Source: Kaistella sp. 97-N-M2 (GTDB taxonomy: Bacteria > Bacteroidota > Bacteroidia > Flavobacteriales > Weeksellaceae). From it: 64,000 bases of DNA. Below the pieces are notes generated by a model that was given only the letters and a program-made list of their open reading frames with translations, searched no databases and was not told the origin of the DNA. Of this stretch, positions 7,316-16,238 are shown piece after piece; the stretch's first letter is position 1; every line of letters starts with the position of its first letter. A program made the translations under genes and the position numbers. The stretch lies in contig NZ_CP090976.1 of assembly GCF_021513235.1 (NCBI RefSeq), positions 2,728,001 to 2,792,000 of the forward strand. Direction: 5' to 3'.

Positions 7316-10300
7316 ATGAAATTAGCAGAAATATCCATTAAACGGCCTACGCTGATCATCGTTTTGTTCACGATTCTCACCTTGGGAGGTATATTCAGTT
7401 ACAGCCAAATGGGCTACGAACTGATCCCGAAATTCGAGATTAATGTGGTTACCATTTCCACCATATATCCGGGAGCGTCGCCAAGTGAGGTAGAAAGTTC
7501 AGTGACCAAAAAGGTTGAGGATGCCATCTCTTCTCTGGAAAACGTAAAGAAAGTAGAATCCAAATCCTACGAGGGTCTGTCTCTTGTGATGGTAACTTTA
7601 AATTCCGGAACGGATACAAACTATGCATTAAATGATGCGCAAAGAAAGATCAACGCCATCGAAGCCGATTTACCGGAAGATGTAAAACCACCTTCCTTAC
7701 TGAAGTTCTCCCTGAGTGATTTACCGATTATCACCGCCGGCGCAACATCATCTTTGCCTCAAAAAGAATTCTATGACCTTTTAGATAAAAAAATTGAGCC
7801 GGTTCTTTCCCGTGTAAAAGGAGTGGCACAGGTAAACCTCATTGGCGGCCAGGAAAAAGAAATCCGCGTCAATATGGATCAGGCGAAACTCGAAGGTTAC
7901 GGTTTATCGGTACCGGAAGTTCAGCAGGCAATTTTAACGTCCAATTTAGATTTCCCTACAGGTAATGTAAAAACTCGTAATAATACGACCATTATCCGTT
8001 TGTCCGGGAAATATAAAGACACCGAGGAACTGAGTAATCTGGTAATAAAAAGCAAAAACGGCTCGCAGGTAAGACTGGGCGAGATCGCTTTTGTGGAAGA
8101 TTCTCAGAAAGATGTCGAAAAAATTGCACGGGTAGACCAAAGCCCCGCGATTATCATTCAGATTGTAAAGCAGTCCGACGCGAATGCCGTAGAAGTCAGC
8201 GAACTGAGTAGGGCCGCCATCGCTAAAATTCAGGAAGATTATAAACTTCAAAATGTAAAAATTGATGTGGTAAACGATTCCACCGATTTTACTTTGAACG
8301 CGGCAAATAATGTAACCCACGATTTACTGATTGCAGTTTGTCTGGTGGCGATCGTAATGTTGCTTTTCCTTCACAGTATCCGAAACGCATTTATTGTTAT
8401 GGTTTCCATTCCGGCTTCTTTGGTAGCAACTTTTATCGGAATGTCGCTTCTTGGGTATACTTTGAATTTAATGAGTTTGCTTGGATTGTCTCTTGTTGTA
8501 GGTATTTTGGTTGATGATGCCATTGTGGTGCTCGAAAACATCTACAGGCATATGGAGATGGGCAAAAGCAGAGTGAGAGCCGCCTACGACGGAACCGCAG
8601 AAATCGGATTCACCGTAATGGCAATTACACTGGTTATTGTGGTGGTATTTTTACCGATCGCATTAAGTACCGGACTGGTGTCGAACATTATTTCGCAGTT
8701 CTGTGTCACGGTCGTTATCGCAACACTGCTGTCCCTTTTATCCTCTTTCACCATTGTTCCGTGGCTGTCTTCCAGATTTGGAAAGCTGGAGCATCTTACG
8801 GGTAAAAACTGGTTCGAGCAGTTTATTTTAGCCTTTGAAAAACGTTTGGATGCCTTCACCCATTGGATCTCGGGATTATTGGAATGGTGTTTAAAAAACA
8901 GAAGAACAAAATTAATCTCCTTAGGTCTTGTCGTCCTCTTATTTTTAGCTTCCTTCTTACTGCCTGTTTTTGGCTTTGTTGGGGGTGAATTTTTTGCTAA
9001 AATTGATAAAGGTGAGTTTTTAGTTCAAATTGAACTTCCAAAAGATGCTTCGATTGAACAGTCGAATTTCATGGCTCAAAAAGCAGAAAAATATCTGACC
9101 GAGAAAAAAGAAGTTGAAAAATTAATTACCACGGTAGGTCAAACCAGCGACGGTTTAGGTGGCGCGCAAGCGACTGCTTACAAATCGGAGATCGATGTGA
9201 TTTTGGTTGGTAAAGACCAAAGAGCAGATAATTCCTTTGTTTACGCCGCAAAACTTAAAAAAGAACTGGAAAATGTTTTGGTCGGCGCGAAAGTTAAAAC
9301 AGTTCCTATTGGTTTATTAGGCGCGGAACAGGCACCGTTATCTTTGGTAATTACGGGCACCGATTTAAAATCTGCCATTGCATTTGCCCAACAGGCAGAA
9401 GCACAGCTTAGAACTATTGACGGTGCAGCAGAGATCAAATTAACCAGTGAGGGCGGAAATCCCGAAATTAATGTGCAGGTAGACCGCGATAAAATGTCAG
9501 CGTTAGGTTTAAACCTTCAAACCGTTGGATTAACCATGCAGACTGCTTTTAGTGGAAATACCGATGGTAAATTCCGTGCAGGAGATTATGAGTATGATAT
9601 CAACATTCAATATAATGAAAAAGGGCGTTCAACGATAAGCGACGTGAATAATCTGATCTTCGTTAATCCGGAAGGGCAACAGATCAAATTGAATCAATTC
9701 GCTTCCGTAACGGAAAGTTCAGGCCCCAGTTTCCTGGAAAGAAGGGATAAATCACCATCTGTCACCATCGAAGCGCAGACCATCGGGAAGCCGACCGGAA
9801 CTGTAGCCGCAGAATGGGAAGAGAAATTTACCAAACTGAAAAAACCAACGGGCGTAAATTATGTGTGGAGTGGTGATATGGAAAACCAGACCGAAGGTTT
9901 CGGAACCTTGGGAGTCGCACTTTTGGCCGCAATTATCCTGGTGTACCTGGTAATGGTTGCACTTTACAACAGTTTTGTGTATCCGTTTGTTGTGTTATTC
10001 TCCATTCCGTTGGCGTTGATCGGGGTACTTGTCGTGTTGGCTTTAACAAATAACTCCCTGAACATTTTCACCATCTTAGGGATGATCATGTTGATTGGTC
10101 TGGTGGCGAAAAACGCGATTATGATTGTCGATTTTACGAATATCCGTAAAGCAGCTGGCGAGAGCACCTACAGAGCGTTAATTCAGGCAAACCACGCGAG
10201 GTTACGACCAATTTTGATGACCACGATTGCCATGGTTATCGGGATGCTTCCCATTGCACTGGCAGGTGGCGCGGCCGCAGAAATGAACAATGGTTTGGCC

Positions 10301-10495
10301 TGGGTAATTATTGGCGGATTAATTTCCTCCTTATTCCTCACGCTGATTATTGTACCCGTTGTCTATTCCATTTTTGATGGTTTGATCAACAGATTCTCCA
10401 AAGGCGAGCCTGTGGATTACGAAGCAGAAATGACCGCAGAATATACGCCGCAGGAAATCAGCGAAGATGGTTTTACAACCAAACATACGATGTAG
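7316..10495 (+). CDS. RND family efflux transporter permease (AcrB/HAE type)
   Basis: Inner-membrane proton-driven drug exporter, 1059 residues, full length. It shows the two-fold RND plan: TM1 at about 10-30, a large periplasmic loop (YPGASPSEVESSVTKKVEDA), TM2-6 at about 335-480, TM7 at about 535, a second loop, and TM8-12 at about 865-1025. The TM4 proton-relay motif GILVDDAIVVLENIYRH contains the paired Asp residues, and the TM10 segment GLVAKNAIMIVDF contains the partner Lys. This is the hydrophobe/amphiphile (HAE) type and not the metal (CusA) type. It ends the operon; a strong hairpin follows at 10515. Substrates cannot be read from sequence. Confidence 0.94.
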   Translation: MKLAEISIKRPTLIIVLFTILTLGGIFSYSQMGYELIPKFEINVVTISTIYPGASPSEVESSVTKKVEDAISSLENVKKVESKSYEGLSLVMVTLNSGTDTNYALNDAQRKINAIEADLPEDVKPPSLLKFSLSDLPIITAGATSSLPQKEFYDLLDKKIEPVLSRVKGVAQVNLIGGQEKEIRVNMDQAKLEGYGLSVPEVQQAILTSNLDFPTGNVKTRNNTTIIRLSGKYKDTEELSNLVIKSKNGSQVRLGEIAFVEDSQKDVEKIARVDQSPAIIIQIVKQSDANAVEVSELSRAAIAKIQEDYKLQNVKIDVVNDSTDFTLNAANNVTHDLLIAVCLVAIVMLLFLHSIRNAFIVMVSIPASLVATFIGMSLLGYTLNLMSLLGLSLVVGILVDDAIVVLENIYRHMEMGKSRVRAAYDGTAEIGFTVMAITLVIVVVFLPIALSTGLVSNIISQFCVTVVIATLLSLLSSFTIVPWLSSRFGKLEHLTGKNWFEQFILAFEKRLDAFTHWISGLLEWCLKNRRTKLISLGLVVLLFLASFLLPVFGFVGGEFFAKIDKGEFLVQIELPKDASIEQSNFMAQKAEKYLTEKKEVEKLITTVGQTSDGLGGAQATAYKSEIDVILVGKDQRADNSFVYAAKLKKELENVLVGAKVKTVPIGLLGAEQAPLSLVITGTDLKSAIAFAQQAEAQLRTIDGAAEIKLTSEGGNPEINVQVDRDKMSALGLNLQTVGLTMQTAFSGNTDGKFRAGDYEYDINIQYNEKGRSTISDVNNLIFVNPEGQQIKLNQFASVTESSGPSFLERRDKSPSVTIEAQTIGKPTGTVAAEWEEKFTKLKKPTGVNYVWSGDMENQTEGFGTLGVALLAAIILVYLVMVALYNSFVYPFVVLFSIPLALIGVLVVLALTNNSLNIFTILGMIMLIGLVAKNAIMIVDFTNIRKAAGESTYRALIQANHARLRPILMTTIAMVIGMLPIALAGGAAAEMNNGLAWVIIGGLISSLFLTLIIVPVVYSIFDGLINRFSKGEPVDYEAEMTAEYTPQEISEDGFTTKHTM

Positions 10496-10514
10496 TTTAA
10501 TTGTTTTTAATGAA

Positions 10515-10546
10515 GAAGCCGTTTCAAGATTGAAACGGCTTCTTTT
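10515..10546 (+). terminator. Intrinsic terminator of the RND operon
   Basis: A 13-bp perfect stem (GAAGCCGTTTCAA with its complement) is followed by TTTTATTTT. It lies 20 nt after the RND stop codon. Confidence 0.85.
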
Positions 10547-10805
10547 ATTTTAAAAATATAATGTCGATATTTTGTCAGAATTTATCCTTTCTAAAGAATT
10601 CTGTCACCTTTGGAAAAACAATATCTCTTCATCTGCACTTTTAAAAAAATATATGAAATCCACCATAGTTAATGAGTGAAACAATATTTGTTCAACCTGA
10701 TGAAAAACAGCAATAACAAATAAATTAGTTGCTTTATAGCGCAGAGGATTTAATGATGAAAACGGTAAACATTTACGCAGTGATGAGCAAGTTTTACCTA
10801 AAGTG
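10547..10805. other. Convergent intergenic spacer
   Basis: About 260 bp between the RND terminator and the end of the MATE gene. AT-rich, no convincing gene. A stretch at about 10750-10815 reads like protein in one plus frame but has no start and runs into the MATE gene. Confidence 0.5.
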
Positions 10806-12182
10806 CTAATTCAAAAGCGTTGTTTTTGCGGAATTATCGATTTTTTCCTGCGCAAGTTTCAGGAATCTGAAAACCAAAAGCACCGCAGAAATAGTTAAGC
10901 CCAGTCCAAGTGCAATCCACATCCCGAATGCACCCATTTTCATGGGTACGCAAAGAACATAACCCAACGGCAGCGTAATCAGCCAGTAAGCAACAAAGGT
11001 AATAATAGAGGGGATTTTCACATCCTGAATGCCCCGCAGACATCCTAATGCCACCACCTGCACGCCATCTGAAAGTTGAAATAAAGCTGCGATAATCATG
11101 AGTTTTGCTGCCAGCTGAATCACTTCAATATCCTCTTTCTGCGTAAAAAAAGTTGGTAAAACATGTCTGAAAACAATAAACAGAATGCCGCAAACACCCA
11201 TAAAAATAAAGACGATCTTCAGGTTATTAATGCCGACCTCCTTCAATTCCAAAAAAGTCTGCTCGCCCATCCGCCGTCCAATCATGATCGTTGACGCCAC
11301 ACTGAAGCCGATACAAAGGTTAAAAGTAAACGATGCCATGGAGAGTGCGATTTGATGCGACGCAATATCATTCGCCGAAATCAGGCCACAAACAAACGCT
11401 GCAGCGGCAAATGCAGTAATTTCGAAGAACATCTGCAAGGCTGTTGGGAGACCAAGTTTAACGAGTTTTTGAAACATCTTTTTCTGAAAAAGTTTCGCCT
11501 TCAGGCTGAAATCGTCCATATATCTTTTAGTCGCGGGATTTTTTTTCATCACGAAAAATAAAAAGATAACCATGAAAACTCTTGCGATAAAGGACGCGTA
11601 TGCCGACCCGTCAACGCCCAACGATTCCATGTAAACGCCTTTTATGAAAATATAATTCAATACAATATTGATCACGTTTGCGATAATGGTGGCCTTTGTT
11701 ACGCCTACAGTGAAACTCAATCCCTCCGAAACTTCGCGCATTGTTTGGAACACCATAAACGGAATAATGCTGATGACGGTAATGCGCAGATAGCTTTCAG
11801 TATCAGGAATAATTTTTTCCGGCTGATCGAGATGGTAAAGTAGGGGTAAAGCCAGGAGCATAATAATAACCAAAGCCAGACCCACCGTCATGTTTAGGAC
11901 AAAACCGTGACGAAAAATACGGTTGATTGCGGTGTGATCGTTTTTAGACTGCGCTTCGGAGACCAGGGGTGGAATCGCAAGGGAAAAACCCAGCGCTAAA
12001 ACAAAAATTGAAAAGAAAACCCCGTTCGCCAGGGAAACAGATGCTAAAGCATCGGCACCCAGAAGTTTTCCCACCATTATATTATCAAACAGCTGCACAG
12101 AAACCTGCCCAACCTGAGTGATCATCACAGGTATTGCAAGGTGAAACAATCGTTTGGTATGTACAGGATTTAAAATTCGCAT
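10806..12182 (-). CDS. MATE family efflux transporter (NorM-like)
   Basis: Cation-coupled multidrug or toxin extrusion transporter of the inner membrane. The 458 residues contain about twelve hydrophobic segments in two MatE halves: the first begins LAIPVMITQVGQVSVQLFDN at about 16-35, the second LVKLGLPTALQMFFEITAFA at about 240-260. Both carry the expected family signatures (VGKLLGADALASVSLANGVF; SANDIASHQIALSMASFTFN). Length is typical. It lies 65 nt downstream of the sigma-54-type regulator gene on the same strand, with no obvious terminator between, but joint regulation is only a possibility. Confidence 0.92.
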   Translation of the reverse strand: MRILNPVHTKRLFHLAIPVMITQVGQVSVQLFDNIMVGKLLGADALASVSLANGVFFSIFVLALGFSLAIPPLVSEAQSKNDHTAINRIFRHGFVLNMTVGLALVIIMLLALPLLYHLDQPEKIIPDTESYLRITVISIIPFMVFQTMREVSEGLSFTVGVTKATIIANVINIVLNYIFIKGVYMESLGVDGSAYASFIARVFMVIFLFFVMKKNPATKRYMDDFSLKAKLFQKKMFQKLVKLGLPTALQMFFEITAFAAAAFVCGLISANDIASHQIALSMASFTFNLCIGFSVASTIMIGRRMGEQTFLELKEVGINNLKIVFIFMGVCGILFIVFRHVLPTFFTQKEDIEVIQLAAKLMIIAALFQLSDGVQVVALGCLRGIQDVKIPSIITFVAYWLITLPLGYVLCVPMKMGAFGMWIALGLGLTISAVLLVFRFLKLAQEKIDNSAKTTLLN

Positions 12183-12247
12183 AATGGTCTCAAAATAAAA
12201 TTTGCGGCAAAATTACCGCAAATTAATAGTAAAAAATAGAGTAAAGT

Positions 12248-13432
12248 TTATTTTCTCACGAAACTGGCCACATCTTCTGCCGAAACCGGGGTAGAACCCA
12301 ATATAATTAAACGCTCCACGACATTTCGAAGTTCACGTATATTTCCGGTCCAATTAAATTCTTCCAAACTTTCAATGGCTTTTTCATCGAAGGATTTTAA
12401 AGCTGTGCCGTGTTCTTCGGAAATGATCTTTGCGAAATGTTCGATCAAAAGTTTAATATCTTCTTTTCTCTCATCCAAGGGCGGAACGTAAATTTCGATG
12501 ACGGAGAGCCGGTGATAAAGATCTTCCCGAAATTTCCCGGCTGCAATTTCCTGTTGCATATTCTTATTGGTTGCGGCCAAAATACGCACATCCACTTTAA
12601 TTTCCTTATCACTTCCGACAGGTGAAACTTTACTTTCCTGTAGCGCACGCAACACTTTTGCCTGCGCAACCAGGGACATATCTCCAATCTCATCCAGAAA
12701 AATGGTGCCGTTGTGAGCCAGCTCAAATTTTCCCTGTTTATCTTTGATGGCTCCGGTAAAACTTCCTTTAACATGGCCGAAAAGTTCAGACTCAATCAGT
12801 TCCGAGGGAATCGCTGCACAGTTCACTTCGATCATCGGGCCTCTGCTGCGGTCGCTCTGCGCGTGAATGGCGTGTGCAACCAGCTCTTTTCCGGCGCCGT
12901 TTGGTCCGGTAATCAAAACTCTTGCATCGGAAGTTGCTACTTTTTCGATCATATCCTGAATTTTCTGTAACGCAGGAGACTGACCGATCATCTGGTATTT
13001 TTTGTTGACCTTTTTCTTCAGAGTCGTATTTTCTACCTTTAAATTTTGATTTGTAGTCTGCAAAATTCTTTTATCCAGAGCGTTTTTCACACTGGTGATT
13101 AAGCGGTTGATATCAATTGGCTTGGATATAAAATCATAGGCGCCTTCTTTCAAACAGTCTACCGCTGTATCGATATCGGCATGTCCGGATATCATTACAA
13201 AGGTGGTATCGGGTTTCATCTGGAGGGCTTGTTTCAGCAATTCGGTACCGGAAAGTTTCGGCATTTTAATATCCGAAACAACCAAAGCGAAATCTTCTTT
13301 TTCTATTTGTTTAAGACCTTCTAAGCCATCTTCAGCGATTTCGAATTCATAGTTGGGGAGTTCATCGGAAAGAATGCTTTGAAGAACACCGGATATGGCT
13401 TTTTCGTCTTCAACAATTAAGATTTTTTGCAT
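12248..13432 (-). CDS. NtrC-type response regulator (receiver plus AAA+), no DNA-binding domain
   Basis: The N-terminal receiver (about 1-120) has the acidic pocket E8-D9, phosphoacceptor D54 (VVSDIKMP) and the switch residue Lys near SKPIDI. The AAA+ domain (about 145-390) has Walker A GPNGAGKE, Walker B GTIFLDEIGDM and an R-finger region, and ends RNVVERLIILGSTPVSAEDV. The sigma-54 contact loop reads GSFTGA instead of the usual GAFTGA. The protein stops at residue 394, just after the AAA+ lid, where a Fis-type helix-turn-helix would normally follow. It may act on sigma-54 polymerase from solution or be recruited by a partner. No cognate kinase is adjacent. Confidence 0.9.
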   Translation of the reverse strand: MQKILIVEDEKAISGVLQSILSDELPNYEFEIAEDGLEGLKQIEKEDFALVVSDIKMPKLSGTELLKQALQMKPDTTFVMISGHADIDTAVDCLKEGAYDFISKPIDINRLITSVKNALDKRILQTTNQNLKVENTTLKKKVNKKYQMIGQSPALQKIQDMIEKVATSDARVLITGPNGAGKELVAHAIHAQSDRSRGPMIEVNCAAIPSELIESELFGHVKGSFTGAIKDKQGKFELAHNGTIFLDEIGDMSLVAQAKVLRALQESKVSPVGSDKEIKVDVRILAATNKNMQQEIAAGKFREDLYHRLSVIEIYVPPLDERKEDIKLLIEHFAKIISEEHGTALKSFDEKAIESLEEFNWTGNIRELRNVVERLIILGSTPVSAEDVASFVRK

Positions 13433-13510
13433 TAGGTATAATTTATGGATTTAATAAAAATTTAGTTTAAAAATTGGTGATTTTATAGCAATAATCGGAC
13501 CTCAATAAAA

Positions 13511-14194
13511 TTAGACGTCGTAATTTCGCCGCCCAAAAATAGAAGATCCTATCCGCACTGAATTGGCACCAGACTTGATGGCGATAGGGTAGTCATCGCT
13601 CATGCCCATAGATAAGACTGCTAAAGGCTGTTTTAGAGACAACTTGTCGAAAAGATCTTTTAAAACTTTAAATTCCTGAGCAATTTGGTTTTTATTTTCG
13701 GTAAAAGTTGCCATCCCCATCAGGCCATTAATCTCGACATGTGGATATTTATTTTCTAGATAACTTTGAAAAATTTGCTCGGCTTCTTCAATTGCAAAGC
13801 CAAATTTCGTGTCTTCTGCCGCTATCTTTACCTGAAGCAGGACCTTTATTTTTCGGTCATTCTTAGTGGCTTGCTTGTCGATCTCCTTTAAAATTTTCTC
13901 CGAGTCGACGCTTTGAATAGTATCCACAAAAGGCGCGATGTATTTCACTTTGTTCGTTTGAAGATGGCCGATCAAATGCCACTGTATATCCTTTGGCAGA
14001 AGCGTTTGCTTTTCTACAAGTTCCTGCACTTTGTTTTCGCCAAACACCTTTTGTCCCATATTGTAAATCTCCTGTACCGCTTCAGCCGGGTGCGTTTTGG
14101 AAACGGCTACAAGCTGAACATTTTCAGGAATCACCGCAGCGATTTTCTTATAATTTTCTTTAATACCAGAAAAATCCTGCATATTTTTAATCAA
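13511..14194 (-). CDS. YggS family pyridoxal phosphate-binding protein
   Basis: Cytosolic PLP-homeostasis protein of the COG0325 family (E. coli YggS, yeast YBL036C), with an alanine-racemase-like TIM barrel and no known strong catalytic activity. The PLP lysine is K33 in LVAVSKTHP. Further family motifs are VFGENKVQEL, WHLIGHLQTNK, LMGMATFTEN and LSMGMSDDYPIAI, and the phosphate-binding end VRIGSSIFGRR. Length 227 is normal. A second ATG four codons inside is an alternative start. It is leftward, 78 nt upstream of the NtrC-like gene and divergent from the two-component operon. Confidence 0.93.
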   Translation of the reverse strand: MIKNMQDFSGIKENYKKIAAVIPENVQLVAVSKTHPAEAVQEIYNMGQKVFGENKVQELVEKQTLLPKDIQWHLIGHLQTNKVKYIAPFVDTIQSVDSEKILKEIDKQATKNDRKIKVLLQVKIAAEDTKFGFAIEEAEQIFQSYLENKYPHVEINGLMGMATFTENKNQIAQEFKVLKDLFDKLSLKQPLAVLSMGMSDDYPIAIKSGANSVRIGSSIFGRRNYDV

Positions 14195-14311
14195 TGATGG
14201 GTTTATATTACGTCTGTTAGCGAGCGAAGGTCGAAAATTACCAATTTAAACCCTCAATTGCAAAAATTTTGTCGAAAAAACAATAAAAAAAATTTTCAGT
14301 TAGTTTGTTTT

Positions 14312-14356
14312 GGGTGATTTAACGCTACAGGGAATATGTTATAAATAATACATTTG
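14312..14356 (+). promoter_or_regulatory. Promoter of the two-component operon with GGGTGATTTAACGCT element
   Basis: The 15-mer GGGTGATTTAACGCT at 14312-14326 is followed, after exactly 22 nt, by the -7 box TACATTTG at 14349-14356. There is no TTTG -33 box; the 15-mer sits where an activator would replace it. The same element and spacing recur at 16894 and 48145. The ATG of the first gene is 24 nt beyond the end of the box. Confidence 0.75.
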
Positions 14357-14379
14357 TTCCTATTTAAAACGATTTACCC

Positions 14380-14795
14380 ATGAGCAATTTAAACCAACAC
14401 TTAATCGATCCTACGCTTACTGCGCCGCTTGCTGAAGAATATGTGAAAAGCAATTACGCAGAAATCAACAGAAAAAGACCCGCTGCAAAGCCTGATTCCA
14501 GAACCTACAGTATGGAGCTGGAAGTTCTGCAGGAATATCTAAAACTCATCAGTTCCGAAATGGACAAACGAGGGATTAAAAGCAAAGGGATAAAAGTTAC
14601 AATGGGTAAATATCCTGAAAAATCCACCGATCCGAAGTTAAAACCGGAGTACCTTGGCTATCAGATGATTTTTTTTCTCCCATCGATCTTGGCACCCGAA
14701 ACGATAAAAATTTAGAAGCAACACAGGATTCGAATAGTTTTGTGCTGGGCGAAATTCCAGACTTAAATTATATGAATATTACCCCTCCTTATTAG
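14380..14795 (+). CDS. Hypothetical protein, -1 frameshifted at a T8 run
   Basis: I do not recognise this family. Read straight it gives 111 residues ending at 14715, but after the run of eight T at 14669-14676 the natural continuation is in the -1 frame. That frame stays open to a TAG at 14793-14795, just 8 nt before the next gene, and would give about 138 residues with a C-terminus SPIDLGTRNDKNL then GEIPDLNYMNITPPY. The protein is soluble, with no signal peptide or membrane segment, and charged (many Lys and Glu). Either the genome copy has a single-base deletion, the assembly lost one T, or the product is made by slippage on the T run. It is the first gene of the operon with the 7-TM protein, kinase and regulator. 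Confidence 0.6.
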
Positions 14796-14803
14796 CAGTA
14801 AAG

Positions 14804-15457
14804 ATGGTCTGGAATCGAGAATTAGCAGGAATTCTGGTCGTTGTTTTAATGATTCTTTCTTTTATTTTTCTTATTTCAAAAAGAAAAAAATTAGAAAAAG
14901 GCACCGATTATTTTATTGCAGCAATTGGTGTGTTAACAATTATCGAAGTTTTCTGTACGCTAAAACGGCTCTCGAAAACAATGTATAATTCTTCTTTGTT
15001 GTATGTTATTGGTATAAACCTAATTGTTTTTCTTCTGTTTTTTCTATACTTTCAAAAGATTTTAATTTCCAAAAAACTGAAGCGGGCCAACCTTTTGATT
15101 ATTGCAATCTTCCTCTTCAATTATATGGTTTCTGCACTGTTGGTTGACGATTTTTTTACAACATTCCCCTTTTTCAGCTATTTTGTGGAGGTCATTTTAA
15201 TCACCGGAAGTATTTACCTGGTGATCTCGCAGACTTTTAATTCGGATAAAATTTTGTCTTTGGGTACCTACTTTCCTGTTTGGGTTTGCCTTAGTTTACT
15301 GGTGACTTATCTCGGGGTTCTGCCTTTGCTTATTGTAAGCAATACCGCCGCCTACCTCATGAATCTGAATATCTTTTTTGCCATTCTTTTTTTTGTGAAT
15401 TTTGCCGGTTACAGCATTTTGCTTGTCGGAATTTTCAAAGCAAAAAAAGACACCTAA
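14804..15457 (+). CDS. Seven-transmembrane protein of unknown function
   Basis: A 217-residue integral membrane protein. Hydrophobic segments lie at about 7-24, 37-53, 64-85, 95-113, 120-140, 152-176 and 183-209, separated by short basic loops (SKRKKLEK, KLKRAN), which is compatible with seven helices. I see no known catalytic motif or receptor signature. It ends 7 nt before the histidine kinase start, and the kinase itself has only one membrane helix and no input domain. A role as the sensory membrane partner of that kinase is therefore an attractive inference, not shown by sequence. Confidence 0.7.
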   Translation: MVWNRELAGILVVVLMILSFIFLISKRKKLEKGTDYFIAAIGVLTIIEVFCTLKRLSKTMYNSSLLYVIGINLIVFLLFFLYFQKILISKKLKRANLLIIAIFLFNYMVSALLVDDFFTTFPFFSYFVEVILITGSIYLVISQTFNSDKILSLGTYFPVWVCLSLLVTYLGVLPLLIVSNTAAYLMNLNIFFAILFFVNFAGYSILLVGIFKAKKDT

Positions 15458-15464
15458 TTTTGGA

Positions 15465-16238
15465 ATGATGAATTTTTCAGAAACAGATTTTTTAATTATT
15501 CTAAGTACATTCATCATTTTAATTGTAGTTCTGATGATGATTGCAATTTATGGCGTTTTTATCAAAAAAAAATCCGAACTTTTACTGACTCAAAAAATAA
15601 AAGAAACTACCTTTGAACAGGAGCTTGCAAATTCGCAGGTCGAGATTAAAGAACAAACGCTTAATTATGTTGGGCAGGAGCTTCACGACGATCTCGGACA
15701 AAAGCTGTCTGTAGCCCGTTTGATGACGAATAAGATCGCCCTTGCGGGCGAGGCTGAAAAAGAGGCGATTGCCAGAGAGATCAACCTTTTGATCGGAGAG
15801 TGCATTCAGGATATCCGAAATTTATCCAAAGTCTTCATCACCGAACAGGTTGCGCATTTTGGCTTTATAGAATCTCTGGAAAGAGAAATCTTCCGGATCA
15901 AGAGGCTTCGGTTAATGGAAGTTAATTATAAAATTATTGATCATGACGTTCAGATACATTCCACGCATGCACTCATTCTTTTCAGAATTGTTCAGGAATG
16001 TATTAATAACGTCATCAAGCATTCCAAATCTCACTGTTTGGAATTAATTGTAAAGGACGAAGAAGCTCAGGTAAAAATTGAAATTAACGACCGCGGAATT
16101 GGTTTTGATACGAACATTGATGAAGACGGTAGTGGCTTAAAAAACATGGCAAGCCGCGCAAAAATCATTAACGCCGATTTTCAGATAAAATCTTCCGAAA
16201 ACAAGGGGACCAATGTACTGATCACATATAACAAATGA
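15465..16238 (+). CDS. Sensor histidine kinase (HisKA_3/NarX-like)
   Basis: One N-terminal transmembrane helix (about 9-31), a short coiled region (about 40-70), then a HisKA_3 dimerisation domain with phosphoacceptor H74 in QELHDDLGQKLSVARL. The HATPase domain follows with N box QECINNVIKHS, G1 DRGIGFD and G2 GSGLKNMASRA. I chose the ATG pair at 15465, 7 nt after the upstream stop; the frame extends further upstream but overlaps the 7-TM gene. There is no extracytoplasmic sensing domain, so the signal probably comes through a partner. The gene overlaps the next one by 4 nt (ATGA), indicating translational coupling to the response regulator. Confidence 0.9.
   Translation: MMNFSETDFLIILSTFIILIVVLMMIAIYGVFIKKKSELLLTQKIKETTFEQELANSQVEIKEQTLNYVGQELHDDLGQKLSVARLMTNKIALAGEAEKEAIAREINLLIGECIQDIRNLSKVFITEQVAHFGFIESLEREIFRIKRLRLMEVNYKIIDHDVQIHSTHALILFRIVQECINNVIKHSKSHCLELIVKDEEAQVKIEINDRGIGFDTNIDEDGSGLKNMASRAKIINADFQIKSSENKGTNVLITYNK

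Noticed and set aside
10750..10815. Protein-like stretch in a plus frame (DENGKHLRSDEQ) as a small gene or gene remnant
   Set aside because: It has no start codon, a stop just upstream, and runs into the MATE gene on the other strand.
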